39,286 bases of DNA, from positions 1 through 39,286 of the forward strand of contig NZ_JADEWI010000061.1 of assembly GCF_015207705.1 (NCBI RefSeq), in the 5' to 3' direction. Made by a program: the position numbers and the translations under genes. Origin of the DNA: Nostoc sp. LEGE 06077. GTDB lineage: Bacteria; Cyanobacteriota; Cyanobacteriia; Cyanobacteriales; Nostocaceae. Below, piece after piece: positions 7,874-16,131 of this stretch. The first letter of the stretch is position 1. Each line of letters begins with the position of its first letter. Below the pieces are notes generated by a model. That model worked only from the letters and a program-made list of their open reading frames with translations, was not told the DNA's origin and ran no database searches.

Positions 7874-9502
7874 ATGTCAACTGAAATTCAATCAGAACTC
7901 CATCAAGCAGTAGAACTGCGACGTAACTTTGCGATTATTTCGCACCCTGACGCGGGTAAAACGACGCTGACAGAAAAACTACTACTGTACGGAGGTGCGA
8001 TTCACGAAGCTGGTGCAGTAAAAGCCCGCCGGGCGCAGCGCAAAGCTACCTCCGACTGGATGGCGATGGAACAACAACGGGGTATTTCCATTACCTCGAC
8101 TGTTTTGCAATTTGAGTACCGAAATTGTCAGATTAACTTATTAGACACCCCTGGACACCAAGATTTTAGCGAAGATACTTACCGCACTCTCGCCGCCGCC
8201 GATAATGCGGTGATGTTAATTGATGCGGCTAAAGGTTTAGAACCCCAAACCCGCAAATTATTTGAAGTATGCAAATTGCGGGGTTTGCCGATTTTCACCT
8301 TTGTGAATAAACTCGACCGTCCGGGTAGAGAACCTCTAGAACTGTTAGATGAAATTGAACAGGAACTAGGGTTGCAGACTTACGCCGTGAATTGGCCGAT
8401 TGGGATGGGCGATCGCTTTAAGGGTGTTTTTGATCGTCAGCAACAACAAATTCACTTGTTTGAACGTAGCGCCCACGGTAGCAAAGAAGCCCTGGATACT
8501 GTTGTTGATTTGGGTGATGCCACAATTGAACAACTACTAGAAGCAGAATTGTACTACCAACTCAAAAATGATCTGGAACTTTTAGATGGAGTCGGCCCGG
8601 AACTAGATTTGGAATTGGTGCATCAAGGCAAAATGACTCCAGTGTTCTTTGGTAGCGCTATGACCAACTTTGGCGTAGAGTTATTCCTCAAGTCTTTCCT
8701 TGACTGTGCCTTAAAACCAGGTGTTCACAACAGCAGCGTTGGTGAAGTTCCCCCCACCTACCCGGAATTTTCGGGTTTTGTTTTCAAGTTACAAGCCAAT
8801 ATGGATCCAAAACACCGCGATCGCATCGCTTTTGTCCGGGTCTGCACTGGCAGATTTGAAAAAGATATGACAGTCAATCATGCCCGCACTGGCAAAGCTG
8901 TACGTTTATCACGTCCGCAAAAACTCTTTGCTCAAGAACGGGAATCGATTGATGTAGCATATCCAGGTGATGTCATCGGGTTAAACAACCCCGGCGTTTT
9001 TGCGATCGGCGATACCATTTACACAGGGCAGAAGTTGGAATACGAGGGGATTCCCTATTTTTCACCAGAACTGTTTGCTACCCTGAGAAATCCCAACCCC
9101 TCAAAATTTAAGCAATTTCAAAAAGGCATTTCGGAATTGCGCGAAGAAGGTGCTGTGCAAATTATGTACTCAACTGATGAAGCCAAACGCGACCCAATTT
9201 TGGCTGCGGTGGGTCAGTTGCAATTTGAAGTGGTGCAGTTTCGCCTACAAAATGAGTATGGTGTAGAAACCATTCTGGATGTATTACCCTACAGCGTCGC
9301 TCGTTGGGTAGCAGGTGGGTGGGAAGCGTTGAATCAGGTGGGACGTTTATTCAACACCACCACAGTCAAAGACAGCATGGATCGACCAGTGTTGCTATTC
9401 CGTAATGAATGGAATTGCCATCAGTTACAAGAAGACCATCCAGATTTAAAATTAAGCGCGATCGCCCCGGTACTGTATGGCCAATCATCAGTGGAATCTT
9501 GA
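7874..9502 (+). CDS. prfC: Peptide chain release factor 3 (RF3)
   Basis: RF3 is the class II release factor GTPase that removes RF1/RF2 from the ribosome after peptide release. The 542-residue length is typical. G1 is SHPDAGKT at 23-30, the switch I region contains [11 protein letters not shown]3 is DTPGHQDF from 92, and G4 is NKLD at 146-149. Domain II (about 290-390) and the RF3-specific C-terminus (about 390-520, with [18 protein letters not shown]) are complete. The start ATG at 7874 follows a weak purine stretch. It is transcribed alone; heptameric repeats follow the stop. Confidence 0.96.
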   Translation: MSTEIQSELHQAVELRRNFAIISHPDAGKTTLTEKLLLYGGAIHEAGAVKARRAQRKATSDWMAMEQQRGISITSTVLQFEYRNCQINLLDTPGHQDFSEDTYRTLAAADNAVMLIDAAKGLEPQTRKLFEVCKLRGLPIFTFVNKLDRPGREPLELLDEIEQELGLQTYAVNWPIGMGDRFKGVFDRQQQQIHLFERSAHGSKEALDTVVDLGDATIEQLLEAELYYQLKNDLELLDGVGPELDLELVHQGKMTPVFFGSAMTNFGVELFLKSFLDCALKPGVHNSSVGEVPPTYPEFSGFVFKLQANMDPKHRDRIAFVRVCTGRFEKDMTVNHARTGKAVRLSRPQKLFAQERESIDVAYPGDVIGLNNPGVFAIGDTIYTGQKLEYEGIPYFSPELFATLRNPNPSKFKQFQKGISELREEGAVQIMYSTDEAKRDPILAAVGQLQFEVVQFRLQNEYGVETILDVLPYSVARWVAGGWEALNQVGRLFNTTTVKDSMDRPVLLFRNEWNCHQLQEDHPDLKLSAIAPVLYGQSSVES

Positions 9503-9547
9503 ATAAGAATCCAGAAATCAGAATACAGAATTCAGAATAAATCCCTT

Positions 9548-9589
9548 CTGACTCCTGACTCCTGACTTCGGACTTCTGACTCCTGACTC
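9548..9589. repeat. Heptameric tandem repeat (CTGACTC type)
   Basis: Six contiguous 7-bp units: CTGACTC, CTGACTC, CTGACTT, CGGACTT, CTGACTC, CTGACTC. They lie 45 bp after the prfC stop. Looser CAGAATT-type units fill 9510-9535. These match the short tandemly repeated repetitive sequences (STRR) known from heterocystous cyanobacteria. Confidence 0.9.
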
Positions 9590-9652
9590 CTATTTATCGG
9601 GTATAGTTGATGTCCACGGCATCGCGGGGTCGCGTTGTTATATCACCGTGGA

Positions 9653-9788
9653 TCAAAAGTCAAAAGCTAAAAGTGAAAAGTAAAAAGAAAATCTTATATC
9701 TAAAACGTGAGGCGCAGCAGTCCAGGTACTGGTGAGCAATTTTATTCTTCTTTACTTTTGCCTTTTACCTTTTTACTTTTACCTTATT
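9653..9788. repeat. Imperfect inverted repeat made of AAAAGTN heptads
   Basis: The left arm (9653-9690) is a run of AAAAGTC/AAAAGCT/AAAAGTG-like heptads. The right arm (about 9745-9788) is the complementary TTTACTT/TTGCCTT/TTACCTT type. They enclose about 55 bp with no recognisable gene. The arms can fold on each other, so the element resembles a small foldback or MITE-like repeat. Its right arm runs into the apparent N-terminus of the next reading frame, which is why I place that gene's start later. Confidence 0.6.
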
Positions 9789-9824
9789 CGATCAGTTAGC
9801 AGAGATTGGAGTGCCAGAATTTCT

Positions 9825-12041
9825 ATGCCTTCATATTCTGAATCATCTTTGGAGGCTGGTTTAACTGCCCTCAAACAGGGAGATTACAAAACAGCGATCG
9901 CTCAACTAGAACCTGTGGCTATTAGTAAAGGCAATAGCACTACTAGCTTACAAGCTCGTGTTGGGTTAGTTATGGCTTATGCTCGCACTGGCGAAGCCCG
10001 CAAGGCGATCGCCCTGTGCCAAACTCTGAGAGATAGCCAAAATCCCCAAGTCCAAGAATGGGCAGAACGCGCTTTAACACATTTAACAAAACGTAAACAA
10101 CAAAAAAAAGTAGAAAATCGTCAAAGTTCTACCGCATCTTCACAACCATCAAAAGCAAGTTCATCGGCTGTGTCATCAGGACGCATCCAACAGCCTTTGC
10201 TGGAAAAACCAGTACATTCAAATCATTATCAAAATACCTTCATTGAAACACCTGTAACCTCACAAAATCGGTTTACAGAGTCAGATGAATATACACCAAC
10301 TCAACAACTAAATATTTACTGGCGACAAGCAAAACGCGCTAAGGTATGGCAACCCTTACGTAAACCGAAATTACTGCCTTTGCGATTACAAGCACTCTTG
10401 ACCATCGTCGCTTTGTTTTGGGTGATGGAGTTTCTCTTGAAGTTAGCAATGGTATCGGTGAATGTAATTTTAGACAAATTGCCCTATTTGGCACCATTGC
10501 CGTTTTTCTACCGCGACCCCAAGCTGGTGGTAATTGGCATTTTAGCTAGTGCGATCGCCCTATCACCGTGGCTATTAGATTGGTTACTCACTCGGTTTTG
10601 TAGTCAGCAACCCCTATCAAAAGATATCTTGCACAGCCGCAGTCGGGAAACAGCCAGAGTCCTCCAGCGTTACTGTCAGCAAAAACGCTGGCAATTACCC
10701 CACCTGCGAATTATCCCCATCAATACACCTATAGTCTTAACCTACGGCAATTTGCCCCGTAATGCGCGGATTGTTGTCAGTCAAGGGCTATTAAATCAAC
10801 TGGCAGATGATGAAATTGCCACCATCTATGCTACTCAGTTGGGACACATTGCCCACGGCGATTATTTAGTTATGTCCCTGGTATTGCTGCTGACTTTGCC
10901 GATTTATCGCTTATATCAGCAAATTTCTCAATGGGGCAATAGCGTTTCTGGGATTTGGCAATGGCCATTTAACGTTTTTGCTAGTTTGGCCTATGGAATG
11001 TGGTGTTTATTTACGGGGACGGCTTTATGGTTTTCGCGATCGCGGCATTATTATAGCGATCGCCTAGCAGCCGAAATCACGGGTAATCCCAACGCTTTAA
11101 TTCGGGCTTTCTTAAAAATTGCGATCGGCATTGCCCATGATATCCAACAATCACAACACACCAATTGTCAATTAGAAAGTTTAAATCTCCTCATGCCCAT
11201 CAGCTACCAACAAAGTCTATCTTTGGGTAGTATTGCCGGGCATATTTCCTTTGAATCTGCCCTGATGTGGGATCACCTCAATCCCTATCGTCACTGGCTG
11301 GCAATTAATAATAGTCACCCCTTACTCGGCCAGCGTATTCAATGGCTATGTCAAATAGCCCGCCACTGGCACATAGAAACCGAAGTGCATTTTAATAGTG
11401 AGCAGTTTATTAAAACAACACGTCAATCCTTCTTACTGCAAATCGCGCCATTTTTAGGTATTCCCATAGGTTTTGGATTTGCCGGATTGATTTGGTTGAG
11501 TTGGCAAACCGCTTTCAGCCTCAAATTTTTGAACTTGAAATGGATTTATGAAGATTGGAATTTTGTTAGTGGTTGCTTACTGATTGGTTTTAGCATTGGT
11601 TTAGTCATTCGGATGAATGCTTTTTTTCCGAATCTCAAAACTGCTAGTTGGCAAGCTGATGAAAGTTTACCTAACATCTTAGCCAATCCTTCCGCCATCC
11701 CCATTGATACTACAAGCGTCTGTCTGGTGGGCAAATTATTAGGTCGTCCCGGCACAGCGAACTCTCTGGCGCAAGACTTAATCTTGCAGTCCAGCACAGG
11801 TTTAGTGAAATTACATCACGTTCCTTGGCTATGCTTGGGGCAGAAAGTCCATCTTCCAGATTTGATTGGGCGGCAAATTACTGTTACAGGCTGGTTTCGT
11901 CGCGGCGCAACACCTTGGATTGATATCCAGACTGTACAAACACAAACTGGAACCACCATTTATAGCCCTCACCCCATTTGGTCTACCATTTTGGCCATAG
12001 CCGCACAAGCTTGGGGCGCTTACATTTTTCTCTTAGGTTAG
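9825..12041 (+). CDS. TPR/M48-like membrane protein with a degenerate zinc site
   Basis: The 738-residue protein has three parts. A TPR-like N-terminus (about 5-95) is followed by a low-complexity Ser/Gln linker. The membrane-embedded M48 (HtpX/Ste24-like) middle (about 185-560) has hydrophobic helices near 190-215, 235-255, 348-365 and 385-405. A C-terminal beta-rich, OB-like segment (about 615-720) contains ITVTGWFRRG. The M48 HExxH is replaced by TQLGH (337-341): the first His is Thr and the catalytic Glu is Gln. The third ligand region reads RHYYSD instead of REYxAD. It should therefore not act as a zinc protease. A GTG at 9732 would add 31 residues coded by a repeat, so the ATG at 9825 is preferred. 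Confidence 0.8.
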   Translation: MPSYSESSLEAGLTALKQGDYKTAIAQLEPVAISKGNSTTSLQARVGLVMAYARTGEARKAIALCQTLRDSQNPQVQEWAERALTHLTKRKQQKKVENRQSSTASSQPSKASSSAVSSGRIQQPLLEKPVHSNHYQNTFIETPVTSQNRFTESDEYTPTQQLNIYWRQAKRAKVWQPLRKPKLLPLRLQALLTIVALFWVMEFLLKLAMVSVNVILDKLPYLAPLPFFYRDPKLVVIGILASAIALSPWLLDWLLTRFCSQQPLSKDILHSRSRETARVLQRYCQQKRWQLPHLRIIPINTPIVLTYGNLPRNARIVVSQGLLNQLADDEIATIYATQLGHIAHGDYLVMSLVLLLTLPIYRLYQQISQWGNSVSGIWQWPFNVFASLAYGMWCLFTGTALWFSRSRHYYSDRLAAEITGNPNALIRAFLKIAIGIAHDIQQSQHTNCQLESLNLLMPISYQQSLSLGSIAGHISFESALMWDHLNPYRHWLAINNSHPLLGQRIQWLCQIARHWHIETEVHFNSEQFIKTTRQSFLLQIAPFLGIPIGFGFAGLIWLSWQTAFSLKFLNLKWIYEDWNFVSGCLLIGFSIGLVIRMNAFFPNLKTASWQADESLPNILANPSAIPIDTTSVCLVGKLLGRPGTANSLAQDLILQSSTGLVKLHHVPWLCLGQKVHLPDLIGRQITVTGWFRRGATPWIDIQTVQTQTGTTIYSPHPIWSTILAIAAQAWGAYIFLLG

Positions 12042-12111
12042 CCAATGGTTAATGCTTAATCAGTTATGGCTGTAGCCAAGGTAGTTAGGACATCGGTAGA
12101 GGCTTTGAACT

Positions 12112-12146
12112 CTGTCACCTGTAACCTATGACCTGTCCCCTGTCAG
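12112..12146. repeat. Heptameric tandem repeat (CTGTNAC type)
   Basis: Five units of 7 bp: CTGTCAC, CTGTAAC, CTATGAC, CTGTCCC, CTGTCAG. They lie 70 bp after the M48-like gene. This is another STRR-type array with a unit different from those near prfC and larC. Confidence 0.85.
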
Positions 12147-12313
12147 AAAAAGCCACAATGAAATTGTTCACTGTTGACTCTGGACTTTGTTGCAACATTT
12201 CTTTACAAGTGTTACATTTATTAACAATTTCTGAGTAACCAGCATAACCTAGCATCTTAGCTTAGTAACTGCTTACGCCAATCCATTTTTTATCCTCCCA
12301 ACACAGCAGCTAG

Positions 12314-12334
12314 ACCAGCCATTGGCTGGTTTTT
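12314..12334 (+). terminator. Intrinsic terminator
   Basis: ACCAGCC (12314-12320) and GGCTGGT (12324-12330) form a perfect 7-bp stem with a 3-nt loop, followed by TTTTT. It lies 270 bp past the M48-like gene. It may end that gene's long 3' UTR or an independent small RNA from 12150-12330. Confidence 0.75.
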
Positions 12335-12738
12335 ATTTCAAATATCCGCTCTTGAGAAAAAAATGTATTTTATGTTACTATTAATTCGCAATATAATCAG
12401 AAATGTGTGTTCTGAACTAGCTACGTAGAAGATACCGTGATAATGTAGGGAATGGTGTTGAATTCTGCGGGCAAGGACATCAAAAAAATGTTTACTGTGG
12501 CAGACAGTAGGCTAATAAATTTACAAATTTTAGAATTAAGGTGGTATTAACTGAGCGTTGTATGCGCTTTCGTAATATACAAGCTTTATCCAAACGAAAA
12601 ACTGTATTGTATAAGTTGACAGTTTGGAGTAAAAAATTGGTTTATGGCAAATTTAATCAAAAGCATCTATTTAAAAGCCAAAACCAAGTGATTGTTCTCT
12701 TGCCTTGCTACGTTCATTAAACTCTGGAGGTATAGTTC
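12335..12738 (+). other. Long leader region of the RRM gene
   Basis: These 404 bp hold no open frame that I believe. A possible -35 TTGACA at 12616-12621 lacks a convincing -10. The start of the RRM gene is preceded by a good Shine-Dalgarno (TGGAGGT, 12724-12730). Cyanobacterial rbp genes often have long 5' leaders involved in cold regulation. That this one does the same is inference only. Confidence 0.4.
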
Positions 12739-13227
12739 ATGTCTGTTCGCCTATATATAGGCAATTTGCCAAAAGAAGAAATAGATCGTCAAGACCTGCA
12801 AGCCGTTTTTGCGGCTGAAGGCGATGCTGTTACCACAAAACTAATTAAAGACCGAAAAACCGGTAAATGTCGTGGGTTTGGGTTCTTAACAGTCAATAAT
12901 GACGAACAAGCTGATCAAATTATTGAAAAATATAATGGTCAGATGTTTAAAGATACCCCAATTAAGCTAGAAAAAGCATTGCCCCGCACCAAGGGTGATG
13001 AAGGCGAAGAGCAAGCGCCTACTAAAGCTGTTACACATAGTAGTCCCACTCCTAGCAGCAACAAAGACAGCAGTCGTCGTGAGAAAGGCTCTAAGAAATC
13101 TAAACGCAGCAGTGGTAGCCGCGAAAGTAGCACCTCAACTGAATCAGATGCAATTCGTCCAGATCCCCGTTGGGCATCTGAACTAGAAAAACTGAAGCAG
13201 ATGTTAGCAGCACAAACCACAAATTAA
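12739..13227 (+). CDS. RRM-type RNA-binding protein
   Basis: A 162-residue protein with a single N-terminal RNA recognition motif (about 2-82). RNP2 is LYIGNL (5-10) and RNP1 is CRGFGFLTV, both with the aromatic residues needed for RNA stacking. The tail (85-140) is rich in Ser, Lys and Arg and ends in a short predicted helix (WASELEKLKQML). The usual cyanobacterial Rbp proteins are about 100 residues with a Gly-rich tail, so this is a longer variant with a basic/Ser-rich tail instead. Such proteins bind RNA in the cytoplasm and can affect mRNA stability or localisation. The strong TGGAGGT ribosome site supports the ATG at 12739. A hairpin terminator follows at 13242. Confidence 0.9.
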   Translation: MSVRLYIGNLPKEEIDRQDLQAVFAAEGDAVTTKLIKDRKTGKCRGFGFLTVNNDEQADQIIEKYNGQMFKDTPIKLEKALPRTKGDEGEEQAPTKAVTHSSPTPSSNKDSSRREKGSKKSKRSSGSRESSTSTESDAIRPDPRWASELEKLKQMLAAQTTN

Positions 13228-13241
13228 GACTAGCAAGGAGA

Positions 13242-13285
13242 AATTAAAAATTAAAAATCAATTTTCTGGTTTTTAATTTTTAATT
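13242..13285. terminator. AT-rich inverted repeat, probable terminator
   Basis: A perfect 16-bp stem: AATTAAAAATTAAAAA (13242-13257) against TTTTTAATTTTTAATT (13270-13285), with a 12-nt loop. It begins 15 bp after the RRM stop. AT-only stems of this kind recur in these genomes and can terminate in either direction. Confidence 0.55.
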
Positions 13286-13551
13286 GTCCATGAATCTTGA
13301 TTGACTAAATCAAAGATTACTGGCAGCTATGATTGACAGAGAGTAGATGTGATTTGTGCGGCTGTTCGCAAAGTTACAAGGGGGCATTTTTGTATAGTTC
13401 ATACACACAAAGCAGAATTATACAGATATGCCAAATTTTGCCAACAATTGCGTAGTTTACCGCCAGATGAGATCGCCTTGGTTCAACTTAACTAAGTTTG
13501 TCTAGATCTTCCAGAGTTCCGAACGCTAGTGTGAAGAACATTTATACTCTT

Positions 13552-13743
13552 AAACTAGTATAGGCGTAGCAATAACACGCCCTTACTAGTTTTGTTTATA
13601 GACAAAGATTTTATCAACAACAGTTAAAACATTGTTGCGTATACATTGTGAAGTTAGATAGATACGTGTAAAAATCAGTATGGAAATATTACTGAACTGC
13701 TTAAGCAGTTTCAACGGAGGCAGGAAAGCTTTCTGCCTCTTTT
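13552..13743 (+). ncRNA. Candidate structured small RNA with intrinsic terminator
   Basis: Three stems lie in 190 bp without a gene. The first is AAACTAGTA/TACTAGTTT with an inner GGCGT/ACGCC (13552-13592). The second is a 16-bp perfect palindrome, AACTGCTTAAGCAGTT (13695-13710). The third is GAGGCAG/CTGCCTC (13717-13739) followed by TTTT, a good terminator. It ends about 110 bp before tenA. It matches no RNA family that I can name: I see no TPP-riboswitch core, despite the TenA gene, and no Yfr1 motif. The first hairpin could instead be an independent terminator. The transcript and its 5' end are inferred. Confidence 0.45.
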
Positions 13744-13802
13744 ACTATATAAGCAACTAATAATTTTGACGACACAAGATCCAGGATGTAGACCAGTATA
13801 GT

Positions 13803-13831
13803 TTGACAATCGGCTAGGATAAATTTAAGAA
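13803..13831 (+). promoter_or_regulatory. Possible tenA promoter
   Basis: TTGACA (13803-13808) and TAAGAA (13826-13831) are 17 bp apart, which is the ideal sigma-70 spacing. The -10 box is weak. Transcription would start close to 13838, about 18 nt before the tenA ATG. Confidence 0.35.
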
Positions 13832-13855
13832 TTTTTTGGTACAAGCTCCAGACTA

Positions 13856-14476
13856 ATGACTTTATCCAATGAATTGTGGGTAGCCAATCAAGATTTAGGG
13901 CAAGCTTGTCTAGAGCATCCTTTTGTACAAAGTATCGCTGATGGTAGTCTTGAACCAGCCAATTTTGCTTACTATGTAGGACAAGATGCTTTCTTTTTAG
14001 AAGCTTTCGCCCGTGCTTATAGCATCGCCGCCGCTAAAGCACCAGACTGGAAAGGATTTAGCATATTTCACAATTTAGTTGGTGGAGTTTTAGCGGAGTT
14101 ACAACTACATCAAAGCTATGCAGCCAAGTGGGGAGTTGATTTGCGTTCAGTAGAACCAGGCGCAGCCACCCGTCGTTACACAGATTTTTTGTTAGCTACA
14201 GCTTGGGGTAGTGATGTTGGTATAACAGCTGCGGCGATGTCACCCTGTATGCGCCTGTATGCCTTTTTGGGAGAACATTTAGCTCGAAATGGCATACTTA
14301 ACCATCGCTATGCAGATTGGATTATCACCTACAGTAGTGCAGATTTTCAACAACTCACACAACAATTACACAGTTTGGTGGATAACTACGCCACTAATAA
14401 CGTTTTAGTTCATTCAACTTACCGTTACGCTATGCTCTGCGAACGGGACTTTTTTCAAGCTGCGTGGATAATGTAG
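13856..14476 (+). CDS. tenA: TenA/THI-4 family protein (aminopyrimidine aminohydrolase type)
   Basis: TenA proteins hydrolyse amino-pyrimidine breakdown products of thiamin so that the pyrimidine can be salvaged. The 206-residue all-helical protein shows the family pattern in order: DLGQACLEHPFVQ at the N-terminus, QDAFFLEAFARAY with the conserved Asp44, MSPCMRLYAFLG with the catalytic-type Cys131, and CERDFFQAAW with Glu196 at the C-terminus. It thus belongs to the TenA_C (cysteine) group. The aromatic residue usually found just after Asp44 is shifted (QDAFF rather than QDYxY), so substrate details may differ. The HxlR gene follows after 50 bp on the same strand, so the two may be co-transcribed. 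No thiamin riboswitch is visible upstream. Confidence 0.88.
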   Translation: MTLSNELWVANQDLGQACLEHPFVQSIADGSLEPANFAYYVGQDAFFLEAFARAYSIAAAKAPDWKGFSIFHNLVGGVLAELQLHQSYAAKWGVDLRSVEPGAATRRYTDFLLATAWGSDVGITAAAMSPCMRLYAFLGEHLARNGILNHRYADWIITYSSADFQQLTQQLHSLVDNYATNNVLVHSTYRYAMLCERDFFQAAWIM

Positions 14477-14526
14477 TAGCTTTGTTATACCAACTAATTC
14501 GATGCTGTTATTAATAAAAGTTAACT

Positions 14527-14886
14527 ATGAAAGCAGAAGCAGAGACCGATCACCGACTAACTTGTGAAGTAGAAACTACCCTAAAAGTCATCGGTGGACG
14601 CTGGAAAGTTTTAATTATTCGGGAGTTAATTACTGGAGTGAAACGCTTTGGTGAATTGCAAAGAGCTTTACCGGGAATCACCCAAAAGATGTTAACTCAG
14701 CAATTGAGAGAAATGGAAGAAGATGGGATAGTACATCGACAGGTTTATGCACAAATACCTCCAAAAGTAGAATATTCACTTACTCTATTAGGAGAAAGTT
14801 TGAAACCTATTCTTTATGCTATGCACGACTGGGCTGTTGAGCATTTACTACAGAATTCAGGAGTCAGAATTCAGGATTCAGAATAA
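14527..14886 (+). CDS. HxlR-family transcriptional regulator
   Basis: A 119-residue winged helix-turn-helix protein of the HxlR/MarR-like group. The family pattern is complete: [42 protein letters not shown] as the DNA-reading helix, then [14 protein letters not shown] and MHDWAVEHL. The single Cys (residue 14) occupies the position used for redox or electrophile sensing in relatives such as HypR/YodB, so thiol sensing is possible. The last 11 residues ([11 protein letters not shown]) are encoded by a CAGAATTCAGGAGT repeat, so the natural C-terminus has been replaced or extended by repeat DNA. It lies 50 bp downstream of tenA. Confidence 0.88.
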   Translation: MKAEAETDHRLTCEVETTLKVIGGRWKVLIIRELITGVKRFGELQRALPGITQKMLTQQLREMEEDGIVHRQVYAQIPPKVEYSLTLLGESLKPILYAMHDWAVEHLLQNSGVRIQDSE

Positions 14887-14892
14887 GAGTCA
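14851..14892. repeat. STRR array reaching into the HxlR gene
   Basis: Three 14-bp (2 x 7) units: CAGAATTCAGGAGT, CAGAATTCAGGATT and the diverged CAGAATAAGAGTCA. The first two supply the last codons of the HxlR gene and the third supplies its TAA stop. Confidence 0.85.
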
Positions 14893-14971
14893 CTTCAATG
14901 GTGTTCTTGATGCTGCTAGAAATATTTTATATATCAGATTAATTCTCAACAAAAACTCGAAATTTGATTAT

Positions 14972-15370
14972 TTAATTATTTTGTAAATATTCAACTGCGG
15001 CTGCTAATTTTGAGGGGTAGCCTTCAGCAAAACTTTCAAACCATAATCCTTCTGGTGACAGAGGATCTAATTTCTTTAACCATTCTTTTGCTTGTTTTTG
15101 CACAACTTCTAATTGTTGGGCTTTGATTTGTTCTTGTCGAATGCGTTCTTGTTCAAGTTCTTGTTGTCTTTGCAATTCCTCGGCGGCGGCTTTTTCTTCG
15201 ACATCAGCTTTTACTTCCGCCAAAATGTTATCGATAATAGATTGTGATTTAGATGGCGTTGATATAAATGGTGAGATTACATCTGGTTTAGATTGTTGTG
15301 GTGCGGGTGCAGGTTTTATGGGATCATATTCCGCTTTGATTTGAGCCAAGAGTTTATCAATAGAGTCCAT
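14972..15370 (-). CDS. Small coiled-coil cyanobacterial protein (possibly Slr1339-like)
   Basis: A 132-residue soluble protein. It starts DSIDKLLAQIKAEYDP, then has a Pro-rich linker, a second copy-like IIDNILAEVKADVEEK, a long charged coiled coil of Glu/Gln/Arg (about 55-95) and a globular end, LDPLSPEGLWFESFAEGYPSKLAAAVEYL. The pattern resembles a cyanobacterial family that I remember as the Slr1339-type salt-stress protein. That match is from memory and tentative. It is the last gene of the minus-strand cluster, 81 bp past the second VWA gene. A strong hairpin lies in between, so its expression may be partly independent. Confidence 0.65.
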   Translation of the reverse strand: MDSIDKLLAQIKAEYDPIKPAPAPQQSKPDVISPFISTPSKSQSIIDNILAEVKADVEEKAAAEELQRQQELEQERIRQEQIKAQQLEVVQKQAKEWLKKLDPLSPEGLWFESFAEGYPSKLAAAVEYLQNN

Positions 15371-15414
15371 TTTTTTAATTCGTAATTAAATTTTGCTCAG
15401 GGTTGACAAAAATC

Positions 15415-15453
15415 AAAAAGACAAAAGACTAACGCCTAGTCTTTTGTCTTTTT
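15415..15453 (-). terminator. Strong intrinsic terminator after the VWA pair
   Basis: A perfect 17-bp stem, AAAAAGACAAAAGACTA (15415-15431) against TAGTCTTTTGTCTTTTT (15437-15453), with loop ACGCC. It overlaps the stop codon of the distal VWA gene. On either strand the 3' arm ends in T5, so it can terminate in both directions. Confidence 0.85.
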
Positions 15454-16057
15454 AATCTTTAATAGCGTTGAGCAGAACTTCTGACAAACTTAAATCTTCC
15501 ATATCTTCCATTGTAATGGTGTCACAGATATCAAATTTTGCCCCAGCGCTTTGCAGTTCATCATCTAAGACTTTAAGAAAGCGCGTGGCTTGTTGATCTG
15601 AACCGACTTGAATAAAGGAAATTCCTAGTTCTTCATCCTTATCCATCCGCCGAGAAGCTTCAATAATTACTCGCATAACGGCTTTGCGATCATCGGGTTC
15701 ACCATCAGTTACGACTAGAATTGTTTCCCCATTGGGCTTTGTTGTACCAGAAGACTTACGTTGAAAATAATCATCAGTGGCGTGTTTTAAGACTGCGGCT
15801 AAGTCTGTAGTTCCTGATGGGTCATTTTCTTGGAAAATTTGTGTAACTTTACTAGTAGTGACATTTTCATAACGCTTAAACCTTCCCGAAAATACATAAA
15901 CAGTAATCCCATCGGGATCAAATTGTTCACACTTACTAGCTAAAGCCAATGTAGATTCTTGGGCTGCAACCCATCGGCTTCTACCGCCTTTTTGGTCTGG
16001 GGTTGCCATGCTGCCACTTTTATCAATAATTAAAGTATAATCTCGGCTATCAAGCAT
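15452..16057 (-). CDS. VWA-domain protein (TerY-like), distal copy
   Basis: A 201-residue protein that is essentially a single von Willebrand A domain. The metal-ion-dependent adhesion site is complete: DKSGS at 12-16, the Thr of GTTDL near 82, and TDGEPDD with Asp117. There is no signal peptide or membrane segment, so it should act in the cytoplasm, like TerY-type VWA proteins of stress-response and chaperone-like complexes. By eye it aligns without gaps to the neighbouring VWA protein at about 75% identity (151 of 201), so the two arose by tandem duplication. The ATG at 16057 has a good Shine-Dalgarno (GGAGAA). The frame could extend to a TTG at 16072, but the paralogue does not support that. 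Confidence 0.88.
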   Translation of the reverse strand: MLDSRDYTLIIDKSGSMATPDQKGGRSRWVAAQESTLALASKCEQFDPDGITVYVFSGRFKRYENVTTSKVTQIFQENDPSGTTDLAAVLKHATDDYFQRKSSGTTKPNGETILVVTDGEPDDRKAVMRVIIEASRRMDKDEELGISFIQVGSDQQATRFLKVLDDELQSAGAKFDICDTITMEDMEDLSLSEVLLNAIKD

Positions 16058-16131
16058 AATAAATTTCTCCAATTAGTTATTGGTGATTTGTCATTAGTCT
16101 TTTTTCTTAAACTAAATTGACTGACTATTGA

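Noticed and set aside
12150-12334. Yfr1 small RNA
   Set aside because: The terminator fits, but the conserved Yfr1 single-stranded ACTCCTCACAC motif is absent and the gene context differs.
13348-13492. Short plus-strand frame (GTG start, about 48 codons) ending LPPDEIALVQLN
   Set aside because: It looks like a possible protein fragment but has no ribosome site, no known match and lies in a decayed-looking stretch; too weak to list.
13300-13855. TPP riboswitch upstream of tenA
   Set aside because: The conserved thi-box core sequences are not present in the leader.
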